Positions 51,007 to 61,383 are shown, numbered from the stretch's first letter. The stretch is DNA of 64,000 nt from Marinimicrobium sp. C6131 (GCF_026153455.1 NZ_CP110629.1:2852001-2916000), one strand, 5' to 3'. A program made the numbers and translations. Notes: generated by a model from the letters alone, not told the origin.

Positions 51007-52425
51007 TTACTGACCGGTAGGGCGTACCGTCAAGTGCAAACCGTCCTGCGACACCACCTCCACCGTGTCGCCAGGTTTCAGCGGTTGATCGCTGGACACC
51101 GTCCAGAACTCGCCATCAATACGAACCGTTGCATGTTCTTCGCTCACCTGGGTCACTTCCGCAACCCGCCCCACCATGGCGTGGCTGACATCCTTGCGCG
51201 GCATTCGCAAACTGCGACCGACCATGGTGATGATCCCCAGAACGGCGAGAGACCCCACCGCAGCGACAGCGCCCACAATTTCATAGGACACTTCCATGCC
51301 CGGCACATCGGTATCCACCAGCATGATGGAACCCATCACCAGAGCGATCACTCCGCCTATACCGAGCACCCCGAAGCTGGGCAGAAACGCTTCCGCCAGT
51401 ATGAGTATGCCGCCGAGCACGATCAGCGCCAGCCCCGCATAGTTCACCGGCAGCACCTGCAGCGCATAGAGCCCGAGCAGCAGGCAGATGATACCGACCA
51501 CACCGGGCACCATGGCCCCCGGGTTGTAACCTTCCAGTATCAGCCCGTAGACCCCGATCAACAGCAGAATCGAGGCAATCTGCGGATTGGTGATAATGCC
51601 CAGTAACTCACTGCGCCAGTCCGGTGCGTAATTCACGATGGGAAGCCCCGCCGTTTGAAGTGTGAACGGACCACTTTCCAGTTTGACCTCGCGGCCGTCG
51701 AGTTGAGCAAGAAGGTCTTCCCTATTGTCCGCAAGCACGTCAATCACATTCTGTTCCAACGCTTCACTGGCGGTCAGGCTGAGCGCTTCACGGACGGCCT
51801 TCTCGGCCCAATCGGCGTTGCGGTCATAGCGTTCGGCCAAGCCCCGAATAAACGCCACCGAGTCATTGATCGCCTTGCGTTCCATGGCGCTGCCGGGCTG
51901 TGAAGACTCCTCCGGGGACGCCTCTTCGGATTCCTCATCGCCCTCATTGCCCGATTCCTGCTCGCCGCTGGGCGGTGTGGGCAGGCCGCCCATCTGCACC
52001 GGGGTGGCAGCCCCCAGGCTGGTGGAGGGGGTCATGGCGGCGACATGGCTGCCGTACAGGATATAAGTGCCGGCACTGGCGGCGCGGGCACCGGCGGGGT
52101 GCACGTAGGTGATCACCGGCAGGGGGGCGGCGAGAATGCCTTTGATCATGTCGCGGGTAGCAGCGTCCAGACCGCCGGGGGTGTCCATCCGTATCAGCAC
52201 GGCATGAGCGCCGGCTTCGTGGGCGGTACCGATGGAGCGCAGAATATAGTCTTTGGTGGCAGGCCCGATGGGTCCGTCAATGGTGAGTTCGGCCACATGG
52301 GGGCCACCGGACGCGTTATCGTCCGTTTCCTGGGCCTGCAGGCCGAAGGCGCCCAGCATCAACAGGGCGAGCCAGAGCAGCAGCCCCGGCCGTAACAAGG
52401 TAAAACCGCGTCGATTCCATCTCAT
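51007..52425 (-). CDS. NfeD-family membrane-bound serine protease (long form)
   Basis: 472 residues. A signal/anchor helix (about 10-30) precedes a ClpP-like protease domain with HVAELTIDGPIGPATKDYIL, RMDTPGGLDAATRDMIKG, nucleophile Ser in GARAASAGTYILYGS near residue 115, and the likely catalytic Lys in AMERKAINDSVAFIRG. Between Ser and Lys there is an acidic low-complexity insertion of about 30 residues. Four to five membrane helices follow (about 260-400), and an OB-fold domain ends the protein (GRVAEVTQVSEEHATVRIDG, PGDTVEVV). It is the first gene of the slipin operon. Confidence 0.93.
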   Translation of the reverse strand: MRWNRRGFTLLRPGLLLWLALLMLGAFGLQAQETDDNASGGPHVAELTIDGPIGPATKDYILRSIGTAHEAGAHAVLIRMDTPGGLDAATRDMIKGILAAPLPVITYVHPAGARAASAGTYILYGSHVAAMTPSTSLGAATPVQMGGLPTPPSGEQESGNEGDEESEEASPEESSQPGSAMERKAINDSVAFIRGLAERYDRNADWAEKAVREALSLTASEALEQNVIDVLADNREDLLAQLDGREVKLESGPFTLQTAGLPIVNYAPDWRSELLGIITNPQIASILLLIGVYGLILEGYNPGAMVPGVVGIICLLLGLYALQVLPVNYAGLALIVLGGILILAEAFLPSFGVLGIGGVIALVMGSIMLVDTDVPGMEVSYEIVGAVAAVGSLAVLGIITMVGRSLRMPRKDVSHAMVGRVAEVTQVSEEHATVRIDGEFWTVSSDQPLKPGDTVEVVSQDGLHLTVRPTGQ

Positions 52426-52553
52426 GGGTTGCCACCTCCACCTATGAGATTAGCAGAGATTGAGCGTCACCCAAACAATACGGAGGGGGTAGGAGTGGCG
52501 ATCAATATGGATCGCGGTCCCAGTCACGCATCCGCCATTATTGAAACAAAGGG

Positions 52554-54146
52554 TTATGCAGGATTATCGATAGTGCCATTACAGATTGGCTGGAACGCCG
52601 TCAGTCGATCCATCATGGCGGCATTACCCAGGCCATTGCGGGGAAACTTGTCCTCATTGGCGAACTGACCCTGCTCGCCGTGCAGCGCCATGTAGTTGAG
52701 CACGACCGTCTCCACCAGCAGGTTGACGTTGTTGGCCGCTGGCGTGGAGGCGGTTTCCACGTCGCCGCTGGGACGCATGTAGCCGATCTGCTGATGCACC
52801 TCAGGCCCGCCATTGGATTCCAGCAGCTGCGGACGACCATTCGGGTTGTACACCAGGAAGAAGGACGCCGCGGTCTGTTGATTGTCACCGGTCCAGACGC
52901 CTTTGCCGCGCCCCTCCGGGGAATCATCGATCATGCCGTTGCTGAATACCGAGCCATCGCTGAACACATACACCATGATCGGCACACCCTTGCGCGCCGC
53001 GTACTCCAGGCAGGCGCCGATGCAGCGTCCGGCGCGCAGGTCGCGGATTTCGCCGGTAGCCCGGTCGCCGGTGTGGTAGTCGTAGCCCCCCATGGTGACG
53101 GTGCCCGCACCCGCGCGGCCCTCCACCACCAGTTTCATGACCGAGGCGGTTTTGCGGAACTCCCGATCACCCATGAATTCGGCTTCCGAGAAGATGCCGT
53201 TGGGGCCGATGATGTCCGGGTCCGCTTCCGGGTCGATGGAGGCCGGGTCGCCGAAGCGGGCCGCCAGATCGGCGCTTTTTACGTAGCCACAACTCAGCAG
53301 TTCCTTGAGCTGTTCATCTTCGGTGGTGCCAAAATTCAGGTTGTTCAGCCGTGCCCGGCTCATACGGGTCATGGATTCCATCACCCGCACGGTGTCTTCC
53401 TGGCTGAGCATGTTGACCAGATCCCCGGTATCCACCAGACCGGTGACGTCACTGGGCTGATCCACCTTGGTGGGGCGCACTTCCGGGTTGATCAGGGAGG
53501 CGGGCGCCAGGGAGTTGCCACCGGAGTCGTTGGCCCGGGAGCCGATCAGCGCCAGCAGCTCGCCGTTGGCACCGGCGCGGTTGATGCCGTACATGGGGTT
53601 GTGGGGGTTATTACCCGTGTCGTTCTCCGAGCGGGCCGGAATCACACAGCCGTTGACCAATTCAGTGCGAGCGCCGGCCCGCTCCAGGATACCGGCGAGC
53701 ATCTGGCTGTCGCTGTGAAACGCCAACCCCAGGTCGGTGTTCACAAAATCCTCGGTGGAGGATTGGGGTGTCATATCCCCCGGCAGTCCCTGCTTGCTGT
53801 AGCCGGCCGTGCTCAGGAAATCCAACTGGCCTCCGGGGCCGCCCACCAGCACGTTGGAGCCCGCCATATTGGCGCCCCCGGCCAGGTCAAAGCAGATAAA
53901 CGGGATCTTGCCCGCTCCGGTGCTGGCGATGCCGCAGTCCTGGCGCAGTTGCTCGATATCGTTGGCCAGATTCACCTCTTGGGCCAGGGCGGAGTTGACG
54001 ATCAGTCCGCTCAACGAGCCGCCGACTATCGTACCGGCGCCGGCTTTGAAGCCGTGAGAGATCAGCTCCCGCCGGGTCATGGGCCGGTGGTGACCGTCCA
54101 GCAGCAGGGGCGCATCCGGGTGCAGAGGAGCCTGTCGTTTAGCCAT
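52554..54146 (-). CDS. Exported protein with twin-arginine motif, DUF1501-like
   Basis: 530 residues from ATG 54146. A Tat-type signal (MTRRELISHGFKAGAG, then a hydrophobic run to ALAQE) indicates folded export. The first strand PFICFDLAGGANMAGSNVLV resembles the start of DUF1501/alkaline-phosphatase-like proteins, and GMIDDSPEGRGKGVWTGDN, and KGVPIMVYVFSDGSVFSNG, carry possible metal-binding residues. I cannot name a reaction. It is the last gene of a minus-strand trio with two cytochrome-like proteins (68 nt gap), so it probably works with them outside the cytoplasm. Confidence 0.65.
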   Translation of the reverse strand: MAKRQAPLHPDAPLLLDGHHRPMTRRELISHGFKAGAGTIVGGSLSGLIVNSALAQEVNLANDIEQLRQDCGIASTGAGKIPFICFDLAGGANMAGSNVLVGGPGGQLDFLSTAGYSKQGLPGDMTPQSSTEDFVNTDLGLAFHSDSQMLAGILERAGARTELVNGCVIPARSENDTGNNPHNPMYGINRAGANGELLALIGSRANDSGGNSLAPASLINPEVRPTKVDQPSDVTGLVDTGDLVNMLSQEDTVRVMESMTRMSRARLNNLNFGTTEDEQLKELLSCGYVKSADLAARFGDPASIDPEADPDIIGPNGIFSEAEFMGDREFRKTASVMKLVVEGRAGAGTVTMGGYDYHTGDRATGEIRDLRAGRCIGACLEYAARKGVPIMVYVFSDGSVFSNGMIDDSPEGRGKGVWTGDNQQTAASFFLVYNPNGRPQLLESNGGPEVHQQIGYMRPSGDVETASTPAANNVNLLVETVVLNYMALHGEQGQFANEDKFPRNGLGNAAMMDRLTAFQPICNGTIDNPA

Positions 54147-54214
54147 AATGGTTTGCCTTATTGCTCCGGGTTGGTCGAGGACATTGTTTCTGAATAACGG
54201 TGCTTGAACTACGG

Positions 54215-56707
54215 TTATTGCAATAGCGTCAACGCACTGCCCAAGGTAGCGGCGCACAGAGCGGTGACAATGGTGCGGCTGCGCTCGGCATCGCCGCCGC
54301 TGACCGCCATCAGATCAATCAGATCATTCATTTCCGTGCGCAGGACCACCGGGTCCGCCTGGCTGGCCAGCGGCTCGCCTTCAATTTCGGCGGCGAGCAG
54401 ATGTTTCAGTAACGGCTCGATCACCGCCGACCGACCGCTGTCATCAAACGCACCACTGACACCCGCACTGAAATCAAATCCGGCGTAATAGTCGCTGCGC
54501 CTGTCGCTGTCTGCCGTCAAAGCCGAACAGTAGGCCACGGCCAATTGGGTCACCCCCATCTGGTGCGCGGCGACAAAGCCGTCCAACTGCGGGTCGGTGG
54601 GCAATTGCTGGCGGACTTTTTCATAGGTACCGGCCACCGAGGCGGTGGTACCCGGGATCCCCGTGGCGGTAGACAGGGTGGCGTTGATCGCGGCGAAGGA
54701 GCGCAAGCCAAGGCCGGGTTGATCCTCAATCACCGGGGGATTGCCCGGCGCCGGTGGCTCGGACTCCACGCGAACGAATTCATGCTCCCCCAGACGATCA
54801 AAGGTCAGGAAGAACTGATCGCTGTCCGGCCCCTGTTGCAGTTCAATCACGGCGCCCTGGCCGGACAGGGGTTGACGCCCCTCGACAAACGCTTCGGAAT
54901 TCAGCTCGGTATCCAGGGCGGCAAAAACCTGACCCGTCGGGGATTCCCGACCATTGACGCCGATGCGTATACCTTTGATCGGAGTGGGCGGTACGGTCAC
55001 GTCATCATCCAGGGTCAGGAAGAAGGGCTCGGCAAACAGGTATCCGTAATCGTCGAACTGCTGCACCTCAAAAGCCACATAGGCACCTTCAATATCAATC
55101 AACCCTGAGACGTTAAACAGCAAATAGAAACGCGCGCCCACGCCGACGTCGAAATTGGCCTGGATGGCGTCGGGCGCGAGCGAGCGATTGTGAATGGCCA
55201 GAAAACGGATGCTGCCGCTCCAGGCGTGGTCGCTGCCCGACACTTCGTTACCGAGAACCAACGCGAAGGTTTCGCTCCACTCTTCCAGCGCGGCACCGGC
55301 CAGAGGATCCTCGTCGTTGGTGAACTCACCATTGACATACACGCGCCGACCGTTGACCGGATCGAAGGTGGCCACCACATGTTGCAAGGTGGCCTGCAGA
55401 CGTTCGTCAGCATCGTTGGTGGACAGGGCAGGCAGACCATTGACATCGGTCTCGCCGCTGCGATTGAGGAAATCGTAGTTGTAGAGCGTCTGGCCCAGGG
55501 TGAAGTTGCGCACATCGTTGCTACCGGAGTAGCTGACAATGCGGGCGGTGTCCGCACCGCCGTCCCCCTGGGTCACATTGTCGGGAATCACCCAGGCTTC
55601 GATACTGTACTCACCGGTGGCGGTGAGCAGGTCATGCAGCTTGCGGCTGCCGCTGGTGGCCGCCTGCGCCTTGCCGTCATTGCCGCTGCTGTTCAGACGA
55701 AGCCCCCAGGAACTCATCCATTGCACATCACCACTGAGATTGAGGTTGGCGGCAGGCTCGACACCACTGGTGTCGTACGCAATGGGACCCTGACCGGTTT
55801 TGAATTCGTACTTGGCAATGACGTGGGTATCGATACGCCCGCCACTGCTGGCGACGATGCCGTTACCGAGGCTGAGCGCCCGACTGACCACCAGATCCGG
55901 ATTGATCTCGGTTTCCGCGATACTGTCGGCGAATTCGGTGATGGCCGCGGTCATGGCATCGGCATCGCTCTGGCAGTCGTCACTCCAGCAGTTGTGGCCC
56001 TCGTTACCCAGCCGTTGCACCAGTCGGGAATCCGCCGGATCATCCAGGCGCATACGGGTGCGAGCGGCCTCAAAGGCGGTGGTCACGGAGCTGCTGCCCA
56101 GGTAGGGTTGCTGGGCGGTGGGTGCACTGCGTGCGTGGCACTCGCTGCAGTATTCGGTCAGCAGCGGATAGACCGTGCTCGCAAATTCGCCCGGCTCGGC
56201 GGGCATGATTTTGCTGCTACCGACGGCCTGATCATCCGGCGCTTCAAAGACCACGCGTGTGCTGACCGAACCGGAGGCACTGGCCCAGGCTTCGACGTAT
56301 CCCTCAATGATGTCCGCACAGGCGTCGGCGCTGGCCTGCCAACAATTGTGGCCTTCGGCGACCTTGGTCACCAGGCGGGAATTGGCGGGTTGCTCCAGGT
56401 CGATGTAATCATTGATATCCGCATAGGCCAGATTGATATCGTCCGAGCGCACAAAGGTGGGTTCCTGTCCGCCGGTGCCATGGCAACTCCCACAACGGTT
56501 TTCCACCGCCAGCGGATCCCACACCGACAGTTTGAATTGCTGCACATCATCGGTCTGCGGGGCCGGGCCGTCGTAGGTGGCCGCCGGGGGTTCCTGATTG
56601 GGGTCAACATTCTGTTGGACGTCGCTGCCACTATCGGAGCCACAGCCTGCCAACAGGAATAGAAGTCCTAGGACGATTGGAGAGTGCTTTATCAGGTTCA
56701 TCATCAC
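54215..56707 (-). CDS. Lipoprotein with two haem-binding CxxCH motifs and a LamG-like domain
   Basis: 830 residues; three ATG codons in tandem at the start. Lipobox LLAGC (Cys near 22). Haem c motifs CGSCHGT near residue 77 and CSECHAR near 190, each followed by a repeated segment with NCW (GHNCWQAS, GHNCWSDD), so the N-terminal third contains two similar cytochrome units. A LamG/concanavalin-like domain follows (YSIEAWVIPDNVTQGD, FTLGQTLYNYDFLNR, VVATFDPVNGRRVYVNGEF). The C-terminal 250 residues are helical and unassigned. The start overlaps the stop of the upstream cytochrome gene by 4 nt. Electron transfer coupled to binding of a carbohydrate or surface is a guess. Confidence 0.7.
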   Translation of the reverse strand: MMMNLIKHSPIVLGLLFLLAGCGSDSGSDVQQNVDPNQEPPAATYDGPAPQTDDVQQFKLSVWDPLAVENRCGSCHGTGGQEPTFVRSDDINLAYADINDYIDLEQPANSRLVTKVAEGHNCWQASADACADIIEGYVEAWASASGSVSTRVVFEAPDDQAVGSSKIMPAEPGEFASTVYPLLTEYCSECHARSAPTAQQPYLGSSSVTTAFEAARTRMRLDDPADSRLVQRLGNEGHNCWSDDCQSDADAMTAAITEFADSIAETEINPDLVVSRALSLGNGIVASSGGRIDTHVIAKYEFKTGQGPIAYDTSGVEPAANLNLSGDVQWMSSWGLRLNSSGNDGKAQAATSGSRKLHDLLTATGEYSIEAWVIPDNVTQGDGGADTARIVSYSGSNDVRNFTLGQTLYNYDFLNRSGETDVNGLPALSTNDADERLQATLQHVVATFDPVNGRRVYVNGEFTNDEDPLAGAALEEWSETFALVLGNEVSGSDHAWSGSIRFLAIHNRSLAPDAIQANFDVGVGARFYLLFNVSGLIDIEGAYVAFEVQQFDDYGYLFAEPFFLTLDDDVTVPPTPIKGIRIGVNGRESPTGQVFAALDTELNSEAFVEGRQPLSGQGAVIELQQGPDSDQFFLTFDRLGEHEFVRVESEPPAPGNPPVIEDQPGLGLRSFAAINATLSTATGIPGTTASVAGTYEKVRQQLPTDPQLDGFVAAHQMGVTQLAVAYCSALTADSDRRSDYYAGFDFSAGVSGAFDDSGRSAVIEPLLKHLLAAEIEGEPLASQADPVVLRTEMNDLIDLMAVSGGDAERSRTIVTALCAATLGSALTLLQ

Positions 56708-57939
56708 TCTCCCTTGCAGTAGTCAGCGGTGTCGATAAACGCGCGGCGCAGATCGAACCCGGCACTTTCGAGATTGTCGGTGGCGGTTTCGATCAACTGG
56801 TGGTCCTCGGGGCTACCCGGTTGGCGCAGACACACCTGGCGGAAGACTTTCTCCACCTGACAGCTGGCAAAGGCCTCACTGTGTGCCAGCTCCATGCCCA
56901 TGCTCTTGGCGCCCTCGCCGCTGCCCGGCAGTGCATCGCTCCAGCCCAGCACCCGGTTGTTTCCCTTGCGCCAGTAGTTATCCCAGCGATCGTCCATGGT
57001 CACATAGCCATAGCGGAAGGTATTGGCATTGATATGGTACTTGGGCACCACGCGGGTGCCGGTTTCCGCTTCGGTTTCACCCTCGCGGTTGTAGGTCAGT
57101 TGACCGTTTTCGCCTTCGGGGTCGGCGTCGGCATCATAGTCCCAGTTGTAATAGGCATACGCCTGGGCGAGGGGATCCATGCCGTTGTGACAGCCCATGC
57201 AGTTGTTCAGGAAGACCCGGCTGTCCCCTCCGGGGCTGCGACTGACATCCTGACGGATTCGGTCCGGGGTGAGGCTGGTGTCGTGCACCTGCTCCAGGTC
57301 TCGGCAAAGATGATTGAGTAGCGTAAAGCGGAACATGGCTCGGTTGGTGCCCGCGTAAAAGAAAGCGCGCGCTGCGGCTCGACTGGTCATCACCCCGGCG
57401 GTCGCCTCGGCGGGCAGACCGTTGACATCCGACTGGGTGCGCTTGACCAGTACTTCCGGGTCGCCCAGCGGCAGGCCCTGGGTTTCCAGTGCCTCGTAAT
57501 GCTGATTGTCGTCATTGGCATAGGCGGGCAATCCGCTGGTGTTTCCCACATACAGGATATTGTCATAGAGCAGGCCACGAATATCTTCACCGTCGCGCAC
57601 CATGCCGATAAAGGTGGCGGTGTAATCGTTGAGCGGTGCAAACACGCTCTGATCCCGGTTGGTCCAGGGCGTGGCCATGTTTTTCAGGGTGACACTGTAG
57701 AAATGCTCATTGTCCATCGCCAACTCAACCGCGGCGTCAACCTCTTCCCCGGCGATCAGGTCGGCCATTTGCAACAGCACGCTTTCGCTGGGCGGCACTC
57801 CGGCAATACGGTTATGAATCTGCAGCGCCTGCTCCCGGGGGCCGGCCTGCGCCGCAACGCTACACAGTATCAGCAACTGACAGAAAACGGAGCGCAGGCG
57901 GAGGACGCCTCGTTGCAAAGGTCGGTGGGTGCTTTTCAC
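56704..57939 (-). CDS. Exported single-haem cytochrome-like protein
   Basis: 411 residues. Signal peptide (about residues 1-32, ending AAQAG). One CMGCH haem site near residue 240 in VFLNNCMGCHNGMDPLAQAY, a pattern similar to the CxxCHxxMDPLG of planctomycete-type cytochrome domains (DUF1588). Internal sequence TFIGMVRDGEDIRGLLYDNI LYVG is also typical of that group (DUF1592-like). First gene of the minus-strand trio, overlapping the next by 4 nt. Divergent from the HzsA-like gene over 262 nt, which likely holds both promoters. Confidence 0.7.
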   Translation of the reverse strand: MKSTHRPLQRGVLRLRSVFCQLLILCSVAAQAGPREQALQIHNRIAGVPPSESVLLQMADLIAGEEVDAAVELAMDNEHFYSVTLKNMATPWTNRDQSVFAPLNDYTATFIGMVRDGEDIRGLLYDNILYVGNTSGLPAYANDDNQHYEALETQGLPLGDPEVLVKRTQSDVNGLPAEATAGVMTSRAAARAFFYAGTNRAMFRFTLLNHLCRDLEQVHDTSLTPDRIRQDVSRSPGGDSRVFLNNCMGCHNGMDPLAQAYAYYNWDYDADADPEGENGQLTYNREGETEAETGTRVVPKYHINANTFRYGYVTMDDRWDNYWRKGNNRVLGWSDALPGSGEGAKSMGMELAHSEAFASCQVEKVFRQVCLRQPGSPEDHQLIETATDNLESAGFDLRRAFIDTADYCKGE

Positions 57940-58201
57940 AGTTGTTCCCCAAGGCCATTGGTGCTTATCCGCCAGACCGGGCCACGTTGGCCGGCAGGGG
58001 TCTGGTGATTATTTGTGTAACATTTGACGCGCTTTTTACGCCATTATAGGGATGATACCGGCCAGTTCCTGTGCGGGTTTAGCCACTGGTTTTGATAAGT
58101 GGATCACACTTCCGGCATTCAACCCCGTTTTTTGGCACTGGATCCCATTCCGTCGGCCCCGAAAGCCCTGATAATGGCGCTTTTGCTCCGGGACATCCGC
58201 C

Positions 58202-61033
58202 ATGACACTTGGTGCCATCACACGTTCGACATTGCTGCCGATTCTGGCCCTCGGGCTCACTGCCTGTGGCGGAGGTGTGGGTGACCCGGTGGGGTCCGGT
58301 GACGACAGCAGCGGCGGGCAGACACCGGACCCGGTGGTGGTGGATTTCCCGATTGTCTATGTACTGCGCCCCATCCCCCGGGATGAAGACTCCGACGAAA
58401 TTCTGGCTGACGTACTGACCGAGCCGGCCCAGTTTAACCCCGGCGCCCGACTGTACTTTCAGGACCGGGCCACCGCGACGGCGGGCCGACGTGAACTGAC
58501 CGCCGGGCTGTTCGATGAGGAGGCGCTTTATGATGTGAAGGACATTGCCGTCCACCCGGATGGGAACCGCTTTCTGTTTGCCCTGCGGGCGCCGGAAATC
58601 GAAGACGCGGATGACGACGAACAACCCACCTGGAATATTTGGGAGTACGACCTGAGCACCGAGTCCCTGCGCCGGGTGATCAGCTCCGATTTAAGCGCCG
58701 AAGCGGGCCAGGATGTCAGCCCTCAGTACCTGCCGGATGACCGCATCCTGTTCAGCTCCACCCGCCAGAGCCGCAGCCGGGCGGTGCTGCTGGACGACGG
58801 CAAACCCCAGTTCGCGGCCCAGACCGAAAACGACAACCAGGACGCCCTGGTGCTCCATGTAATGGATGCGGACGGGCGCAATATCGACCAGATCAGCTAC
58901 AACCAGAGCCACGACCTGCAGCCGCTGATCGACGCCGACGGCCGGGTGCTGTTCACCCGCTGGGATGGTTTCGCGCAGAACCGGCTGAGCTTCTATCAGC
59001 TCAACCCCGACGGGACAGGCCTGGCGCCGCGCTACGGCTACCACAGTCTGGCCGGCAATGAGGCACCCGCCCTCTTCTCGACCCGATTGACACTGGACGG
59101 TCAATTGCTGGCCATTGCCAAGCCACGAGACGAGCTGCTTGGCGGCGACCTGGTACGGGTGGACGTGGCCGACCACGTTGAAAATGATCAGACTCTGGAC
59201 GGTGTGGAGGGCGGCCCGGCCCAGACGTCACTCGCCGATCGACCCATTCCCCTGAACGGCGATATCTCCCGTGCCGGGCGCTACCACGCCGCCTATCCCA
59301 TGCAGGACGGTAGTGAGCGCTTACTGGTCAGTTGGAGCCCCTGCCGTGTGTCCGTGCCCGACCCCGAGCAGGAGGATGGCGTCCGGATTCGCCCCTGTAC
59401 GGACGAATGGCTGAACACCGAGGGCAGCGAACCCGCCCCACCGCTGTTCGGCCTGTGGGTGTTTGACCCGGAAGGCCCGACCCAGCAGCCGGTCGTGCTG
59501 CCGGAAGAAGACCAGATGGTCACCGACCCCATCGCCCTGGAACCCCGCCCCCGGCCCGGCTTTCAGGAGCCCCTGGTGGGCGAGTCCAATTGGGTCAGTG
59601 AAGGCGTAGGGGTACTGCATATTCAGAGCGTGTACGACCTGGACGGCGAAGCGAGCGTCGATATCGACGCTCTGATGGACCCGGCCCAGACCACGGCCGC
59701 CGAGCGGCCCGCCCGCTTCCTGCGACTGCTGAAAGCCGTCTCCAGCCCGGACAACGATACCCTGAACGACCAGAACGACGAGGTGTTCGGCAACCGCTTC
59801 AACCAGAACCGGGGCCTGCTGGAAATTCTCGGCTATGTGCCCATCGAGCCCGACGGTTCGGTAATGACCAAGGTGCCCGCGGATATCGCCTTCAGTTTCG
59901 ATATCGTCGATGCCGAGGGCACCCGGATCATGCCCCCGCACCGCAACTGGTTGCAGTTGCGTCCCGGGGAGCAACGAAATTGTCAGGGCTGTCACAGCGC
60001 CGACAGTGAAGTCCCCCACGGCCACCCCGAACGCGGCCCGCTCCCCGCTTATACCGGCGCGGATACCGAGGGCCTCCCCTTTCCCAATACCCGGCGCGCG
60101 GATCGATTTGACACCCCGGTGTTTCCCGAACTGGAGCAGACCATGGCCCAGTTCGACGCGGCCATCGCCTTCACCTGCAGCAATCCCGATGACCCCGCCA
60201 CCTGCAGCCCCAGAGGCCCCCGTAAACCGGACGTGAATATCCGCTACACCGACATCTGGACCGACCCGGCGGTGCGCGAACCGGACCCGGACCATCGGCG
60301 TCTGTACAGCGCCCTGGCGGCGGACGATTACCGCGAGTACGCCAACGGCGAAAACCCTGACGAAGGCCTGACCGTCTCGGCCACTTACCCGCCCACCAGC
60401 GAAGGCTGTCAGACTCAATGGACCGCGTTGTGCCGGGTGGTGATCAATTATGAAAACCATATTCAGAACCTGTGGGAACGTCAGCGACTGCTGACCGAGG
60501 AAAACGATGAGGGTCAGGCGACGTTGGTCCTGGATGAATTCGATGAGCCCGTGGACCACACCTGTGTGGGCTGCCATACCCGTTTCGATGCCGACGATGC
60601 GCCTCGGGTCCCCGCCGGGCAGTTGGAGCTGACCCGCAATGCGGCAGGCAACGGTCAGATGACGTCTTACCTTGAGCTACTCAATGGTGACGATGAGGTG
60701 ACGCTGGTCGATGGCGCGGTGGTCGATCTGTTGGTGGAAACCGGGGAGTTTGAAACCGATGAGGAGGGTGAGCTGGTATTGGATGAGGACGGCAACCCGA
60801 TTCCGATTCTGACCACCGTCCCGGTACAAGCTCCCCTGTCCCGAGGTGGAGCAGCAGCCAGCGCCGCATTTTTTGCCCGTTTTGAGCAGGAGAATGATCT
60901 GACCGATCCCGACGCGGTGGATCACCATGGTATGCTCAACCCCGATGAACTCCGACTCCTGCGGGAATGGCTCGACACCGGCGCCCGCTATTACAATAAC
61001 CCTTTTGACCGGGCGCGACAGGACGACGAATGA
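58202..61033 (+). CDS. HzsA-like lipoprotein with PD40 beta-propeller repeats and two haem sites
   Basis: 943 residues. Lipobox LTAC (Cys near 21). The N-terminal half shows beta-propeller blades (DIAVHPDGNRFLFALRA, DVSPQYLPDDRILFSSTRQS, HDLQPLIDADGRVLFTRWDG), and the C-terminal half has haem c motifs CQGCHSAD near residue 599 and CVGCHTRF near 786. This arrangement follows the hydrazine-synthase-alpha-like family, whose members outside anammox bacteria have unknown substrates. Its neighbours on the minus strand are three more exported redox-type proteins. It likely transfers electrons or oxidises a small molecule in the periplasm or outer membrane. Confidence 0.75.
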   Translation: MTLGAITRSTLLPILALGLTACGGGVGDPVGSGDDSSGGQTPDPVVVDFPIVYVLRPIPRDEDSDEILADVLTEPAQFNPGARLYFQDRATATAGRRELTAGLFDEEALYDVKDIAVHPDGNRFLFALRAPEIEDADDDEQPTWNIWEYDLSTESLRRVISSDLSAEAGQDVSPQYLPDDRILFSSTRQSRSRAVLLDDGKPQFAAQTENDNQDALVLHVMDADGRNIDQISYNQSHDLQPLIDADGRVLFTRWDGFAQNRLSFYQLNPDGTGLAPRYGYHSLAGNEAPALFSTRLTLDGQLLAIAKPRDELLGGDLVRVDVADHVENDQTLDGVEGGPAQTSLADRPIPLNGDISRAGRYHAAYPMQDGSERLLVSWSPCRVSVPDPEQEDGVRIRPCTDEWLNTEGSEPAPPLFGLWVFDPEGPTQQPVVLPEEDQMVTDPIALEPRPRPGFQEPLVGESNWVSEGVGVLHIQSVYDLDGEASVDIDALMDPAQTTAAERPARFLRLLKAVSSPDNDTLNDQNDEVFGNRFNQNRGLLEILGYVPIEPDGSVMTKVPADIAFSFDIVDAEGTRIMPPHRNWLQLRPGEQRNCQGCHSADSEVPHGHPERGPLPAYTGADTEGLPFPNTRRADRFDTPVFPELEQTMAQFDAAIAFTCSNPDDPATCSPRGPRKPDVNIRYTDIWTDPAVREPDPDHRRLYSALAADDYREYANGENPDEGLTVSATYPPTSEGCQTQWTALCRVVINYENHIQNLWERQRLLTEENDEGQATLVLDEFDEPVDHTCVGCHTRFDADDAPRVPAGQLELTRNAAGNGQMTSYLELLNGDDEVTLVDGAVVDLLVETGEFETDEEGELVLDEDGNPIPILTTVPVQAPLSRGGAAASAAFFARFEQENDLTDPDAVDHHGMLNPDELRLLREWLDTGARYYNNPFDRARQDDE

Positions 61034-61085
61034 GGGACTTGGTTTTTTTGCATGGGCTTGAACCTTCTGGTTTAGCTTCACGTCC

Positions 61086-61197
61086 GGTCAGGGGCGGGGT
61101 ATACCCTTCCAGGACTCGCTGTAAATACATCCCTGTACGCTCGGGATCGCGAATCCCGCGCTCTACGGTCCTGGAAGGGTATACCCCGCCCCTGACC
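61086..61197. repeat. Composite palindromic repeat, copy A
   Basis: Perfect 30-bp outer arms (61086-61115 and 61168-61197) enclose a 26-bp core (61116-61141, starting TCGCTGTAAATACATCCC) and a small inner hairpin CGGGAT-CGCGA-ATCCCG. The core recurs inverted in copy B. The arms differ from those of copy B. Confidence 0.9.
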
Positions 61198-61277
61198 TCC
61201 TCACTCTGTAGAAAACTCCTCAGGAGCACCGCCCAAGGTCACTGGAGAGAGAGAGGTGAGATACAGCGCACTGAGGG

Positions 61278-61383
61278 CCGCTGTGGGGTGAAGCGTTTCA
61301 AGACCCTCACCCGCGGGACTAGCGGTGAGGAGCGTACAGGGATGTATTTACAGCGAGTCTTGAAACGCTTCACCCCACAGCGG
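61278..61383. repeat. Composite palindromic repeat, copy B
   Basis: Perfect 27-bp outer arms (61278-61304 and 61357-61383) enclose an inner hairpin CCTCACC...GGTGAGG and, at 61331-61356, the exact reverse complement of the copy A core. The ATG at 61342 used here for the SH3 gene lies in this core. Confidence 0.9.

Noticed and set aside
61030..61341. N-terminal 104 codons of the SH3 gene starting at the ATGA overlap
   Set aside because: The translated segment is made of the two palindromic repeats and lacks any export signal; the signal peptide starts after it.
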